NCBI GenBank assembly: GCA_016806645.1
Contig: JACSYO010002062.1
Location: 2,113,501-2,177,500 of the forward strand
Source: Ophiodon elongatus
Taxonomy: Eukaryota > Chordata > Actinopteri > Perciformes > Hexagrammidae
Reading direction: 5' to 3'
Length of the DNA stretch: 64,000 nt
Shown piece by piece: positions 58,056-64,000 of this stretch. Numbering within the stretch: position 1 is the stretch's first letter; every line of letters starts with the position of its first letter. The notes below the pieces were generated by a model, which saw nothing but the letters and a program-made list of their open reading frames with translations, had not been told where the DNA came from and ran no database searches. The translations under genes and the position numbers were made by a program.

Positions 58056-61000
58056 AAATGCCCAAGGGCAGGATCTGCTGCATGCTGAAGACATGTTTGA
58101 AGCAATGAAAACAATGAAATGAAAGAAGAAGAAGAAAAAAAAACAGAGGCCTTTGTGCCTCTGCAGTGTGTCTAATTCTGCCTTTGGTTGCTTTCCAGAC
58201 TTTTATGAAGTTCCTGAGAAAGAGGTAGGCTTTTACGTTACAGCCATTCCAAGTATTTTCTCAAAGTGCATTTACATGTGGAATTCATCGTGGCTTTTCG
58301 TTTAATGGCGTCTCTTTTACAGGGAACCTTATTATCTCGTCCGACAAGCAAGTAAGTGGGAGACCGGTAATTGCATAGAAGTACAATACAAAATTACAAT
58401 ATTCTTTAGAAAATCCTTTTAGACTGCAGTCTGAGACCAATTGTTCCCTTGCAGACTGTGTCCAAGCCCCACAACACATTCGCATTCTTTCTCCCCGATA
58501 CCCAGCCCCAGGTAGGCCTGAACGTTTGATTCCAGAGGCCTGAAAGACCCTCTGTCTGCTGTCAAGTCATTGCATTGCTTTCCTCCTCAACCACACTAAC
58601 AATGAGTCGCGTTTCTTTCCTCAGAGTGAATAGGAGGAGATCTCCCACTCCTGTAAGTGCCGTGTTTTGCAGAGATTTCCTGCGTACAGTTAGGACTACG
58701 CGGACTCATTGGCATTGTGAAATTTCCAGGTCCGGGAGCCTTTGGACGACGATGATTATGAAGTCTGTGATCCAGGTGACCGTGAGTATGAAATCAAAGG
58801 CCGGCCAGCATGAATCCGTCTGGCATGTTACGCCATCTAGAGGACGGCCAGAAAGATACATTCCTCCACAGTGACTGGGCAACAGTAAGATGTGACTTAC
58901 CAAAGCTGGTCCCAATAACTGGTGGATCACCTGTGCTTGTGTGCTCCTCCAGGTCCCAGTGATAAACCTGCAGACGGCCCTGCTCTACCAAAACCTTTGC
59001 CCAGAGAGTGAGCATCACTCAACCAAATATGTTTTCTAATTATACATCTGCTTAAAGGAGGGAATAACTGAATGTCTGATCATCTCTTTTTTTTTTTCCT
59101 TTTTTTTTGCAGGTCACCAAAACCACCGGTAGGAAGCGCTCTGAATACAACCAATACTTGTCTTTAATGGATCAGCTGATGTCTGTCAACATGACAGTAT
59201 GTGCTTATGTTTATGATGGTGGAAATCATTACTTTTTTTTCTTTTTTTTGCAGAGGCCAGATTTCAAACCCAGGGAATTTCAGAGTAAGTGTTTACATTA
59301 ATTCAGATACTATGTGCATTATTATTATTACACCTGAGATTTTATTAAACAGTGTAAAAATAGCGCTGCACATTTGATTTGCTTTCTGGATTTCTTTTAG
59401 TACCTTTTAGTGTCCAATAATGATCTAATTCCAAACGCAAGCTGCGACCTAAAGTACAAGTCATTATAGATTCCCCACGTTTAAACTCTTCCAGTTGAAA
59501 GGGAATGCAGATAAAGCAGATGTGCAACAACAAAAAAAACTCCAGTTCCACATTTCATTTGTGGGATGCATCAAACGCAGCCTGATCCCCATACGTCTGG
59601 ATCTCCACAGGCCGAACGCTGCCGGCGATCCAGATCGACCAGAAGCCCCCGGTCAAAGCTTTCACCCTGGACATGAAGCGGCCAAAGTAAGACGCGCTGG
59701 CAGTTTGTCGCGACGGGGGCGGGGGGAGGGGGGGGCCTTTACAGCCTCTGTTTGTGCCTTTAATCGCCTCTGTTTGTGGTCTCTCTTTTCCTCTTTTCGT
59801 CTCTCTTGCAGGATTCCTTTTCCACCGCTGATCCCCCCCAGTGAGTACAGCTCCTGCTCCGGTCTCTCAGCAGGCTACCACGGGAGGAGTTGTTTTTAAC
59901 TCTCAACACGAAGTGAAAGAAATTCATCAAAAACAAAATAAATGCCTCCATTATAGAGAATTAGCGTAAAGTTTGTGTCTCTTGTTGTCCCAGAGCCGGC
60001 CGACAGAGGCAGCGTCTCTGCTGAGAACGGGTCGACGGACCAAGACAAGGTGTGCACTCGCAAGGTTTTTGTCGTAAAGCAGAATAAACAACTCAACGAG
60101 CCACATGCATGCCTACTCTCCATTTACTGTCATTTCAGGACGCAGACATCTATAAGAAACCCTGGTACGCCGGCGCGTGCGACCGCAAGACTGCGGACGA
60201 CGCCTTGTGTCGCTCAAACAAGGTGAGAATCGTACTATAATTATCCAAAACGAGGGGGTCCGTGGTTTATTTCCCATAAGCACAACCCCCCTGCTTGGGC
60301 TTCTTTCTGTTTCAGGGCGGGGCGTTCATGGTGAGGAAGAGCTCCGGGCATGACGCTCAGCAGCCCTACACGCTGGTGGTGTTCTACAAGGACCGGGTGT
60401 ACAACATCCCGATCCGCTTCATAGCGGCGACGCAGCAGTACGCTCTGGGGCGAGAGAAGAAGGGGGAGGAGGTACGGAGGAGGAGGACGTTTCCCTTTTC
60501 TTTCTTTTTTTTTTTTTTACGTCTTCAGGTGTACAAAGCGACTGCAGAAGGAGCAGAGTTTATGTCTCTGCGTGTTGATCTAGCTGCTCTTTAGGAATAT
60601 AGCTGCAGGGCTTTTAAGTCCAATGCGGATACTGGGTTTGTTAGGATTAGTGTTGTTAGTTAAAAAAAAGCTGAAAGGCATCTGAAGTAACAGCGAGGCC
60701 AAAGGACAGCAAAACTGTAAATGTGACACATTGCATTGTGGGATCGTTTTGCAAAACAAAGCCGCGCGCACGTGGCGTGGAATCTTTTTTGAAGGGCACT
60801 ATATTTCGAGCATAGGTTTCACACTGCGGAATGAGCGCGCTTCAATAAAGAGCACAGTGCACACAGCTGGTGAGCCAGCGGCACACAGCACCGGGAAACA
60901 CGGCAAAATCTGCAATTTTCACAGCAGCATTCTGCTTTCTAGCGGCAGGATGCCGTTCATTTCGCGGGTCACACAATCGACATGCATCGTGTTGTTTATG

Positions 61001-61469
61001 GTCACACTGTATGTACACTGTAAAGCAGCATAGACTTTCATTTTAAGACAATCATATGCCTTTCAAGCTCTCGCGGGCCACATAAAATGACGTGGCGGGC
61101 CTTGAGTTTGACACCTACGACCTATGGCCTGCTTTTAATATAGTGTTGTTTTACTGTGCCTTCTTGTTAAAAAAAACTTCTTGCACTGTATTGGCCACTC
61201 GTATGGTCACATTGTGCTCATTTCTACTCCTGTCAAGCAGTTTGTGACTTCTGTCTGTAAAAAGTGCGATGTAAATACATTTTACTTACTTACCCATTAA
61301 GCCAATTTCTTGATTTCAAGGACACTTAAAAGTTCCTCCTCTCTTTTGGCAGCATTTCAGCAGCATCTCCGACATCATCGAGAACCACCAGAGGACTCCT
61401 CTGATGCTGATTGACGGCCAGAGCAACGCCAAGGACGCCATCAAGCTGTGCTTCCCCACGAGGCCCTAG
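42729..61469 (+). CDS. blnk: B-cell linker adaptor (BLNK/SLP-65), SAM-domain form, 504 residues
   Basis: Cytosolic adaptor phosphorylated by Syk after (pre-)BCR engagement; it gathers PLC-gamma2, Btk, Vav and Grb2. Exons: 42729-42797, 43016-43078, 50927-50973, then 53767-53832, 54308-54354, 55541-55578, 55666-55783, 56097-56200, 56350-56422, 56574-56657, 58199-58224, 58323-58351, 58455-58511, 58625-58652, 58730-58775, 58953-59007, 59113-59128, 59254-59284, 59611-59686, 59812-59840, 59994-60049, 60139-60222, 60316-60471, 61353-61469. All junctions keep phase without a stop. Residues 1-75 form a SAM-like domain that aligns without gaps to recalled SLP-76, sharing GWD, the core C, I-G-R-L, and QKF-like QF. 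Acidic tyrosine motifs, a proline-rich linker and a C-terminal SH2 follow. Mammalian BLNK, as I know it, lacks the SAM domain. The SH2 wording (PWYAGACDRK, QYALG) and gene order identify blnk rather than lcp2. Confidence 0.8.
43016..43078 (+). CDS. blnk: blnk upstream exon S2 (SAM domain)
   Basis: 63 nt, phase 0 at both ends, acceptor CCCCTCAG, donor GTGAGT. Encodes NKMQECVATVNRLRINGQRL then L. SLP-76 has NYKDCEKAVKKYHIDGARFL in this place: C, V, I, G, R and L are shared. The intron from S1 is 218 bp. Confidence 0.8.
44520..44900 (-). repeat. Dispersed repeat family A, inverted copy
   Basis: On the minus strand it reads the same ordered phrases as 57480-57880: 'gatggcgct', 'gatttggagatccc' type text, and several CAATCCA(T/A)CCAATAGT units. 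Confidence 0.75.
47905..47995 (-). repeat. Retroposon tail, reverse orientation
   Basis: AAGGTTCATTTATTGTCATA is the reverse complement of the 'tgacaataaatgaacctt' tail of fish non-LTR elements. ACAAGGTT is doubled at the start. Confidence 0.5.
47997..48034. repeat. (AT)n microsatellite
   Basis: About 38 bp of alternating AT. Confidence 0.95.
48345..48660 (+). repeat. Dispersed repeat family D
   Basis: GTCACATGCGAAACTAAAAG, TCATGTGACTGAGTCG, CCTAATCCCAACTAAGTG and TTTTGTTGCCTGAACTTAAC match the copy at 19555-19800 and a common fish repeat phrase (cctaaacctaaccaa). Confidence 0.65.
48830..49015 (-). repeat. Dispersed repeat family A fragment, inverted
   Basis: TGTACTTTGTGTACTTTAAT, TAGCACATGTTAGCATG and AGCATGCTAACATCAGGAGG read inverted relative to 56990-57060. 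Confidence 0.65.
50927..50973 (+). CDS. blnk: blnk upstream exon S3 (SAM domain end)
   Basis: 47 nt, acceptor TTCCACAG, donor GTAAGT, phase 0 in and phase 2 out. Encodes SLSDSDMNQFSLIHR plus a split Pro completed by the exon at 53767. SLP-76 has NLTENDIQKFPKLRVP. It enters the shared exon in the same phase as the short-form first exon. Confidence 0.78.
52972..52986 (+). promoter_or_regulatory. ETS-type motif upstream of short-form blnk
   Basis: ACGGGAAGGAAGTGG contains AGGAAGTG, an ETS/PU.1-type core, about 310 bp before the ATG at 53296. Motif match only. Confidence 0.3.
53046..53098. repeat. (GT)n microsatellite with GC interruptions
   Basis: GT run with regularly spaced GC steps, in the upstream region of the short-form blnk start. 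Confidence 0.9.
53123..53136 (+). promoter_or_regulatory. PU.1-like motif upstream of short-form blnk
   Basis: GAAAAGGGAAGTGA resembles the PU.1 consensus AAAAAGAGGAAGTG, lying about 160 bp before the short-form ATG. PU.1 controls B-lineage genes in mammals; use here is an inference. Confidence 0.35.
53296..53342 (+). CDS. blnk: blnk short-form first coding exon
   Basis: 47 coding nt, donor GTAAGG, phase 2 out. Encodes MDTLSKLAAPATAKI plus a split Arg. It lies 2.3 kb after S3 and has no acceptor-like sequence immediately before the ATG, so it looks like a true first exon with its own promoter. Confidence 0.85.
53296..61469 (+). CDS. blnk: BLNK, short form with mammalian-type N-terminus, 460 residues
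   Basis: Starts in its own first exon (53296-53342) and joins the same 21 downstream exons as the SAM form. The N-terminus MDTLSKLAAPATAKIR matches human MDKLNKITVPASQKLR at 8 of 16 positions with equal length. RQLQKIVQDIKKNDGSLLNK then matches human RQLQKMVHDIKNNEGG. Tyrosines in SLP-65-like contexts are Y66 (DPDYDND), Y71 (MYEDP), Y82 (SYEPPP), Y143 (DYINP), Y155 (NYVEP), Y195 (FYEVP) and Y249 (DDDDYEV). SH2 is at about 350-455, with phosphotyrosine-binding R377 in FMVRKSSG. Total length is close to human (456). Two upstream in-frame ATGs (53281, 53290) exist; 53296 has A at -3 and G at +4 and fits homology. Confidence 0.88.
53406..53505. repeat. (AT)n array
   Basis: About 100 bp of AT dinucleotides with a few AAA/TTA interruptions, in the intron right after the short-form first exon. 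Confidence 0.93.
53767..53832 (+). CDS. blnk: blnk shared exon 1
   Basis: 66 nt, acceptor TTTTCCAG, donor GTCAGT. Encodes QLQKIVQDIKKNDGSLLNKL then R, a basic helical segment conserved with human BLNK. Both alternative N-termini splice here. Confidence 0.92.
54308..54354 (+). CDS. blnk: blnk shared exon 2
   Basis: 47 nt, acceptor GTACGGCAG, donor GTAAGA. Encodes LKSKPLPKVPARDYR, parallel to human LKVKAPPSVPRRDYA. Confidence 0.9.
54355..55540. other. blnk intron between shared exons 2 and 3
   Basis: About 1.2 kb, no exon recognised. A short AT run lies at 55157-55182. Confidence 0.65.
55541..55578 (+). CDS. blnk: blnk shared exon 3
   Basis: 38 nt, acceptor GTTCACAG, donor GTAAGT. Encodes DDREEDELSDPDY. 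The terminal Tyr corresponds in position to human Y72. Confidence 0.9.
55666..55783 (+). CDS. blnk: blnk shared exon 4 (MYEDP, SYEPPP)
   Basis: 118 nt, acceptor TTCCCAG, donor GTCAGT. Encodes DNDMYEDPHDGQDDSYEPPP and then FSRGEYL. It carries the equivalents of human Y84 (MYVMP) and Y96 (SYEPPP), docking sites for PLC-gamma2 and Btk/Vav in mammals. Confidence 0.92.
56097..56200 (+). CDS. blnk: blnk shared exon 5 (basic proline-rich)
   Basis: 104 nt, acceptor CTTTCCAG, donor GTAAAG. Encodes DDRHHRACRPPRKPFRHGKD then a Glu/Gln-rich end. RPPRKP is a possible SH3 ligand. Confidence 0.85.
56350..56422 (+). CDS. blnk: blnk shared exon 6 (DYINP, NYVEP)
   Basis: 73 nt, acceptor CTTTGCAG, donor GTAAGA. 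Encodes EDYINPDFSNDDDNYVEP then AGNPSS. The two tyrosines match human Y178 and Y189 in order and acidic context. Confidence 0.9.
56574..56657 (+). CDS. blnk: blnk shared exon 7 (possible cassette exon)
   Basis: 84 nt, acceptor CTCTACACAG, donor GTAGGT, phase 1 in and out. Encodes PVMHGGSKAGRERPMLHTPL then PEHRHVP. Because it is a multiple of three with matching phases, it can be skipped without a frameshift. Support is splice sites and phase only, hence lower confidence. Confidence 0.7.
56960..57880 (+). repeat. Dispersed repeat family A, interrupted by family B
   Basis: The left part (56960-57095) has GCATGCTAACATTTGCTAAT, TAGCACTAAACATTAAGTAC and AGCTGAGGTTGATGGGAAAG. The right part (57498-57880) resumes with GGCCATAAACAAAAGTATTG, GACCTGATGATGGCGCTAGA and ends TAAGTGGTGGCCCGACC. 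Compared with the copy at 16905-17110, the order is continuous once the inserted piece is removed. Confidence 0.82.
57096..57497 (+). mobile_element. Dispersed element family B inserted into family A
   Basis: About 402 bp flanked by GGTTTTTGG (57087-57095) and GGTATTCGG (57498-57506), a likely 9-bp (or 8-bp) target duplication with two changes. It contains AAACGGCCATCAGGGGGCAA, GGTTGCAAAAAGAAGTCTGA and GACAGGTCGCTACCACG, known to me as a frequent percomorph repeat. The inverted relative is at 28225-28575. Confidence 0.75.
58013..58050. repeat. (CA)n microsatellite
   Basis: CA run of about 38 bp inside a blnk intron. Confidence 0.95.
58199..58224 (+). CDS. blnk: blnk shared exon 8 (microexon, FYEVP)
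   Basis: 26 nt, acceptor TTTCCAG, donor GTAGGC. Encodes FYEVPEKE after a split Asp/Asn. It adds a tyrosine motif with no clear counterpart in human BLNK as I recall it. Confidence 0.8.
58323..58351 (+). CDS. blnk: blnk shared exon 9 (microexon)
   Basis: 29 nt, acceptor TTTTACAG, donor GTAAGT. Encodes GTLLSRPTS plus a split Lys. Confidence 0.75.
58455..58511 (+). CDS. blnk: blnk shared exon 10
   Basis: 57 nt, acceptor CTTGCAG, donor GTAGGC. Encodes LCPSPTTHSHSFSPIPSP plus a split Arg, a Ser/Pro-rich linker. Confidence 0.78.
58625..58652 (+). CDS. blnk: blnk shared exon 11 (microexon)
   Basis: 28 nt, acceptor TTCCTCAG, donor GTAAGT. Encodes VNRRRSPTP. Confidence 0.78.
58730..58775 (+). CDS. 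blnk: blnk shared exon 12 (DDDDYEVCDP)
   Basis: 46 nt, acceptor ATTTCCAG, donor GTGACC. Encodes VREPLDDDDYEVCDP, a strongly acidic tyrosine site suited to Syk-type kinases. Confidence 0.8.
58953..59007 (+). CDS. blnk: blnk shared exon 13
   Basis: 55 nt, acceptor CTCCTCCAG, donor GTGAGC. Encodes PSDKPADGPALPKPLPR plus a split Glu; PKPLP is a possible SH3 ligand. Confidence 0.8.
59113..59128 (+). CDS. blnk: blnk shared exon 14 (16-nt microexon)
   Basis: 16 nt, acceptor TTTTGCAG after a long T tract, donor GTAGGA. Encodes SPKPP. The frame of the downstream exons needs it: leaving it out shifts the frame. Confidence 0.72.
59254..59284 (+). CDS. blnk: blnk shared exon 15 (microexon)
   Basis: 31 nt, acceptor TTTTGCAG, donor GTAAGT. 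Encodes RPDFKPREFQ. Confidence 0.78.
59611..59686 (+). CDS. blnk: blnk shared exon 16
   Basis: 76 nt, acceptor CTCCACAG, donor GTAAGA. Encodes RTLPAIQIDQKPPVKAFTLD then MKRP. IQIDQKPP...FTL resembles a linker segment of SLP-76 (SIDRSTKPP...FTL) more than human BLNK. Confidence 0.82.
59812..59840 (+). CDS. blnk: blnk shared exon 17 (microexon)
   Basis: 29 nt, acceptor CTCTTGCAG, donor GTGAGT. Encodes IPFPPLIPP after a split Lys. Confidence 0.78.
59994..60049 (+). CDS. blnk: blnk shared exon 18
   Basis: 56 nt, acceptor GTCCCAG, donor GTGTGC. Encodes PADRGSVSAENGSTDQDK, parallel to the Ser-rich segment just before the human SH2 domain. Confidence 0.82.
60139..60222 (+). CDS. blnk: blnk shared exon 19 (SH2 start)
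   Basis: 84 nt, acceptor ATTTCAG, donor GTGAGA. Encodes DADIYKKPWYAGACDRK then TADDALCRSNK. PWYAGACDRK...A..AL.RSNK is the human BLNK SH2 opening. Confidence 0.96.
60316..60471 (+). CDS. blnk: blnk shared exon 20 (SH2 core)
   Basis: 156 nt, acceptor GTTTCAG, donor GTACGG. Encodes GGAFMVRKSSGHDAQQPYTL, VYNIPIRFIAATQQYALG and more. The Arg of FMVRKSSG is the phosphotyrosine-binding residue (FLVRES position). It is the best-conserved exon of the gene. Confidence 0.97.
60472..61352. other. Last blnk intron
   Basis: About 0.9 kb. No exon recognised. Its 3' part (61130-61290) is retroposon-tail-like. Confidence 0.65.
61130..61290 (+). repeat. Retroposon 3'-tail-like sequence
   Basis: 'cttgcactgtattggccact' is followed by GTAAAAAGTGCGATGTAAAT and ACATTTTACTTACTTACC, the common fish non-LTR tail. 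Confidence 0.55.
61353..61469 (+). CDS. blnk: blnk shared exon 21 (SH2 end, stop)
   Basis: 117 nt including TAG at 61467-61469, acceptor TTTGGCAG. Encodes HFSSISDIIENHQRTPLMLI then DGQSNAKDAIKL and CFPTRP. It matches human YFGSVAEIIRNHQHSPLVLID. Confidence 0.95.
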   Translation, partial: HFSSISDIIENHQRTPLMLIDGQSNAKDAIKLCFPTRP

Positions 61470-61539
61470 ATTGGCCCTCGCCAGAGCGGCGTGCAGCCAC
61501 ACCCACTGCGTTTACTGTCAAGACTGTTGTTTACAGGAC

Positions 61540-61565
61540 TCGTCGTCGTCGTCGTCGTCGTCGTC
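61540..61565. repeat. (GTC)n trinucleotide repeat in blnk 3' UTR
   Basis: Eight or so CGT/GTC units followed by a C run. Confidence 0.9.
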
Positions 61566-61821
61566 CCCCCCCCCCTCCGGTGTCGAGACCCCGCCTGCAC
61601 TGCTGGCCATGCAGAGCCAAAGTAGCACCGACTCAGAGGACTTTTTATCATGATGTTTTTTTAATAGTATTCTTTTTTTTAATGCTCAGTCAGTAAACAG
61701 TGTGTGAAAATGAATTCAAAAGGAAGGAGACAGCGTTGCTGAAAGAAGCTGGTAGAATATTTGATTATGACAGCAATACATTGGGGGAGCCAAATAATAC
61801 AAGGTTGTATATTTTTGTTTT

Positions 61822-61827
61822 AATAAA
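61822..61827 (+). terminator. Polyadenylation signal of blnk
   Basis: AATAAA about 355 bp after the stop codon. A second AATAAA is at 61851-61856. Confidence 0.6.
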
Positions 61828-61930
61828 AAAAAAAAAAAAAAAAAATAAAAAATAAATCATCATTACTTGTGTTGTATGACTCCAGCTCACATCACAAAAA
61901 ACGCCACCAAGGAACCGACAAACTGGTTGG

Positions 61931-61936
61931 TTTATT
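61931..61936 (-). terminator. Polyadenylation signal of the minus-strand zinc-finger gene
   Basis: TTTATT on the plus strand, AATAAA on the minus, at the far end of the presumed 3' UTR of the gene whose stop is at 63310. Confidence 0.5.
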
Positions 61937-62161
61937 GGTCTGGTCAACAGGTAATGCTCTCATACTCACATTTCATTGCATAACAAGAAATTCCTAGGCA
62001 CTTGGTGACAACTCTGCAGGAATATTTTACAGTACCTCTATCTGGACTATGTACACAATTATAAATCTTTTTCTTTTTTTTTTAATCCAAATTGGAAAAA
62101 AAAAATATACACAGAGTTACCGAAACAAGGACTCATGCACCATATCTGTCCAATGGTCCTT

Positions 62162-62162
<1 letters not shown>

Positions 62163-62256
<94 letters not shown>
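62163..62256. repeat. (CA)n microsatellite, about 94 bp
   Basis: Pure CA on the plus strand. If transcribed within the znf518a 3' UTR it would read as a UG repeat. Confidence 0.97.
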
Positions 62257-62258
<2 letters not shown>

Positions 62259-63309
62259 GCCACTGTTCCCTTGCTGGGAATACTGAAGGGATCCCGGCTG
62301 CATAAGGAAATGTTGAGCCACAGTAGGACACTGGTTTGAGATTGTCAGAAGCTTGGGCCTGATAAAGGTGAGGTAATGGGAAATATAAATCCTCCTTTCA
62401 TAGTGCAATTAAAAGATAACGTTATCATTTCAAGTCAAAAGAGTAAACTCATTGAGGAAAAGACTAAAAAGAAAACATGCTCACCGAGGCCTGATTCTGC
62501 CAGTGTTTCATTGACATAAAAAAAACACACAGGTTTACTTCTTTTTTTTTTCTCTATTTAAATTAATCGTGTCTTCATGGACATCTGCTTGATAAAATAT
62601 ACCTCTTACAGATAACACTATTATTTGGAGTTTATACAAACATTTGTTTTTACAATGATGCCGATTCTTCCAATGGCCCAAAGGAAAAAAAGAAAAAAAA
62701 GCATAAAGAAAAAGCTTATAAAGGCTAAACTTAAGTCATAAATAAATGTTGAATAAAACAGCTTATTGTCTTCTTTTTTTTTTTGTTTTTGTTTATCTGA
62801 AACGCAGTTTTTGGTATATCTGAGTAACTTTGTGGGTCTCTGCGTCCCGTTCCAAAACCAATACGACAGCTACCGCACTGTAGAGCCTACCCGTACATAA
62901 ACTGATTCATAGAGTTCAGATGGTATGGCAAATATACATATTACAGTGTTCTATAAAATATACCATATGACAGTGTACTTAAATCACCTTAAATAAAGCT
63001 ATTGCGTAGACAAAAAATACAAACGATACAAAAGGACTAACTCATCGACGCCACGTCCTCGCGGCTTTACAGATAATCACTAATGTACAAAGAGTTTGTG
63101 TCGAGCGACCCCATCGGGCAGAGAGACAATGGGTAAACGTTTACCCTGAGAATGAACCCTCCAGGAGGCGCGACAAAGGATTTGATTCTCCTCAAACCAA
63201 CAAATCAGATTTAAGACTTAAAAAAAAAAAGAAAAAGACAAAAAAGGACTGTTTCCATTAGTCATTGTCCAGACGTATTTTTGCTTTTTCATCCAGTGTG
63301 CGCGACATT

Positions 63310-63953
63310 TTAAGACTTTTCACAGTTTGGCTTCCTCCACTCCATCAGATGTCGCTGCCGATGGGCCGTCCACGTTTCCCGACATGCGAAGAGCCTGCCG
63401 CAAAACCAGCAGCGGTACGTGGCCGCGTCCGCCTCCGCCGCCGCGTCCCTGCCGGGGGAGGCCGCGTCGACCACTTCGTACTTCTTCCTGCTCAACCGGC
63501 GAAGTTTCATTTTCAACAGGAACCGCTCCTGGACGGCGCTTTTGGCGCGCGCCGCCGGACCCGCCGGGTCGCTCGCCTCGCCGCACGCGGCAGAGAGGGC
63601 GCTGGCAGTTCTCCGGGACAGCACGACTTTATGCACCTCCCCTCTGTACCGGTTGATGACCTCCATGATCCTGGCGACCTCGGGGATGTCGGCGTCTGGA
63701 TGATTCAGCACCACGACGGGCTGGTTGCCCAGCGGACGCTTCACCGCCTGAGATGGACTTATGGCGACTAACTTCAGGGTCCTCTCCAGGTGCTTCGGGA
63801 GCGGCTGCCACCGATGGCCGGAGGCTGGCGAGGGGCCCCGTTGGATGTTGCCGAGGAGATCCGGGCAGGAGTCAGCGGGCAGATCTCCGTCTCTGGCCCC
63901 CTCGCTCTGCTCTGCAGAGAGAACCAGGATTACTTCTTCAGAGTTCACCTCTC
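63310..63953 (-). CDS. znf518a: ZNF518-family zinc-finger protein, last coding exon
   Basis: Stop TAA at 63310-63312. Upstream end at 63953 is set by acceptor TTGTCTTGCAG after a pyrimidine tract. The frame also stays open to the window edge, so an unspliced reading is possible. It encodes about 213 residues, with RPLGNQPVVVLNHPD, ARIMEVINRYRGEVHKVVLS, a basic LLKMKLRRLSRKKYEVVD and a terminal C2H2 finger (C-x2-C-x12-H-x3-H, about 63349-63411). These match the C-terminus of ZNF518A/B as I recall it. ZNF518A lies beside BLNK in human, tail-to-tail as here, hence znf518a. ZNF518 proteins are linked to G9a/PRC2 chromatin repression. The rest of the gene lies right of the window. Confidence 0.8.
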
Positions 63954-64000
63954 CTGCAAGACAAAGGGAGAAAATACAAATCAGACGATGTGATGGCGTA

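Larger units (their letters stand above)
56658..58198. other. blnk intron between shared exons 7 and 8
   Basis: 1.5 kb, mostly nested dispersed repeats (56960-57880) and a CA array (58013-58050). No exon recognised. Confidence 0.7.
61470..61856 (+). other. blnk: blnk 3' UTR
   Basis: From the stop codon to candidate polyadenylation signals AATAAA at 61822-61827 and 61851-61856, with an A run of about 20 between them. A (TCG)n run at 61540-61565 is part of the UTR. The true cleavage site is not known. Confidence 0.6.
61925..63309 (-). other. znf518a: Presumed 3' UTR of znf518a
   Basis: About 1.4 kb between the zinc-finger stop codon and the minus-strand AATAAA at 61931. Contains the long CA array at 62163-62256 and A/T-rich tracts. 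No other coding frame recognised. The extent is an inference. Confidence 0.5.

Noticed and set aside
59492..59610. Possible extra blnk exon starting after CTCTTCCAG near 59493
   Set aside because: The acceptor-like sequence is followed by no good donor in a frame compatible with the flanking exons, and 59284 to 59611 already joins in phase.
53296..61469. Identity as lcp2 (SLP-76) instead of blnk
   Set aside because: The SH2 opening PWYAGACDRK, RFI.AT.QYALG and the start MD.L.K...PA match BLNK, and the neighbours znf518a and dntt match the BLNK locus. The SAM exons are SLP-76-like but feed the same BLNK transcript.
63265..63771. Plus-strand frame of 168 codons, Arg/Pro-rich
   Set aside because: Antisense shadow of the GC-rich zinc-finger exon on the minus strand.

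Overview
The window is vertebrate nuclear DNA, almost certainly from a teleost fish and probably a percomorph. Its genes are split into many short exons with GT/AG borders and the introns reach 14 kb. CA/GT microsatellites are dense, and there are several dispersed elements whose wording I recognise from percomorph genomes. Nothing bacterial, viral or plasmid-like was seen. Three protein-coding genes were assembled by eye from exon phase, splice sites and homology.

Left part (1-38211, minus strand): the first eight coding exons of dntt, encoding terminal deoxynucleotidyltransferase (TdT). They give about 357 residues: BRCT domain, the 8-kDa-like region, helix-hairpin-helix, and the GGFRR and GHDVDF catalytic motifs. 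The remaining C-terminal exons lie beyond base 1. The introns carry MITE-like elements, LINE/SINE tails and microsatellites.

Middle and right (42729-61469, plus strand): blnk, the B-cell linker adaptor, divergent from dntt. A mammalian-type start exon at 53296 plus 21 shared exons gives a 460-residue protein close to human BLNK (456). About 10 kb further upstream are three more exons (42729-42797, 43016-43078, 50927-50973). They join in frame to the same first shared exon and encode a SAM domain that aligns without gaps to the N-terminus of SLP-76/LCP2, as I recall that sequence. The locus therefore appears to encode two N-terminal forms: a SLP-76-like SAM form of 504 residues and a short BLNK form of 460. 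This is the most interesting observation here.

Right end (63310-63953, minus strand): the last coding exon of a ZNF518-family zinc-finger gene, very probably znf518a, tail-to-tail with blnk. The predicted polyadenylation signals of the two genes are only about 75-105 bp apart.

The order and orientation znf518a - blnk - dntt match human 10q24, which supports orthology. Two of the three genes serve lymphocyte development: TdT diversifies V(D)J joints and BLNK relays pre-BCR/BCR signals from Syk to PLC-gamma2, Btk and Vav. All exon borders are read by eye and no transcript evidence was available.
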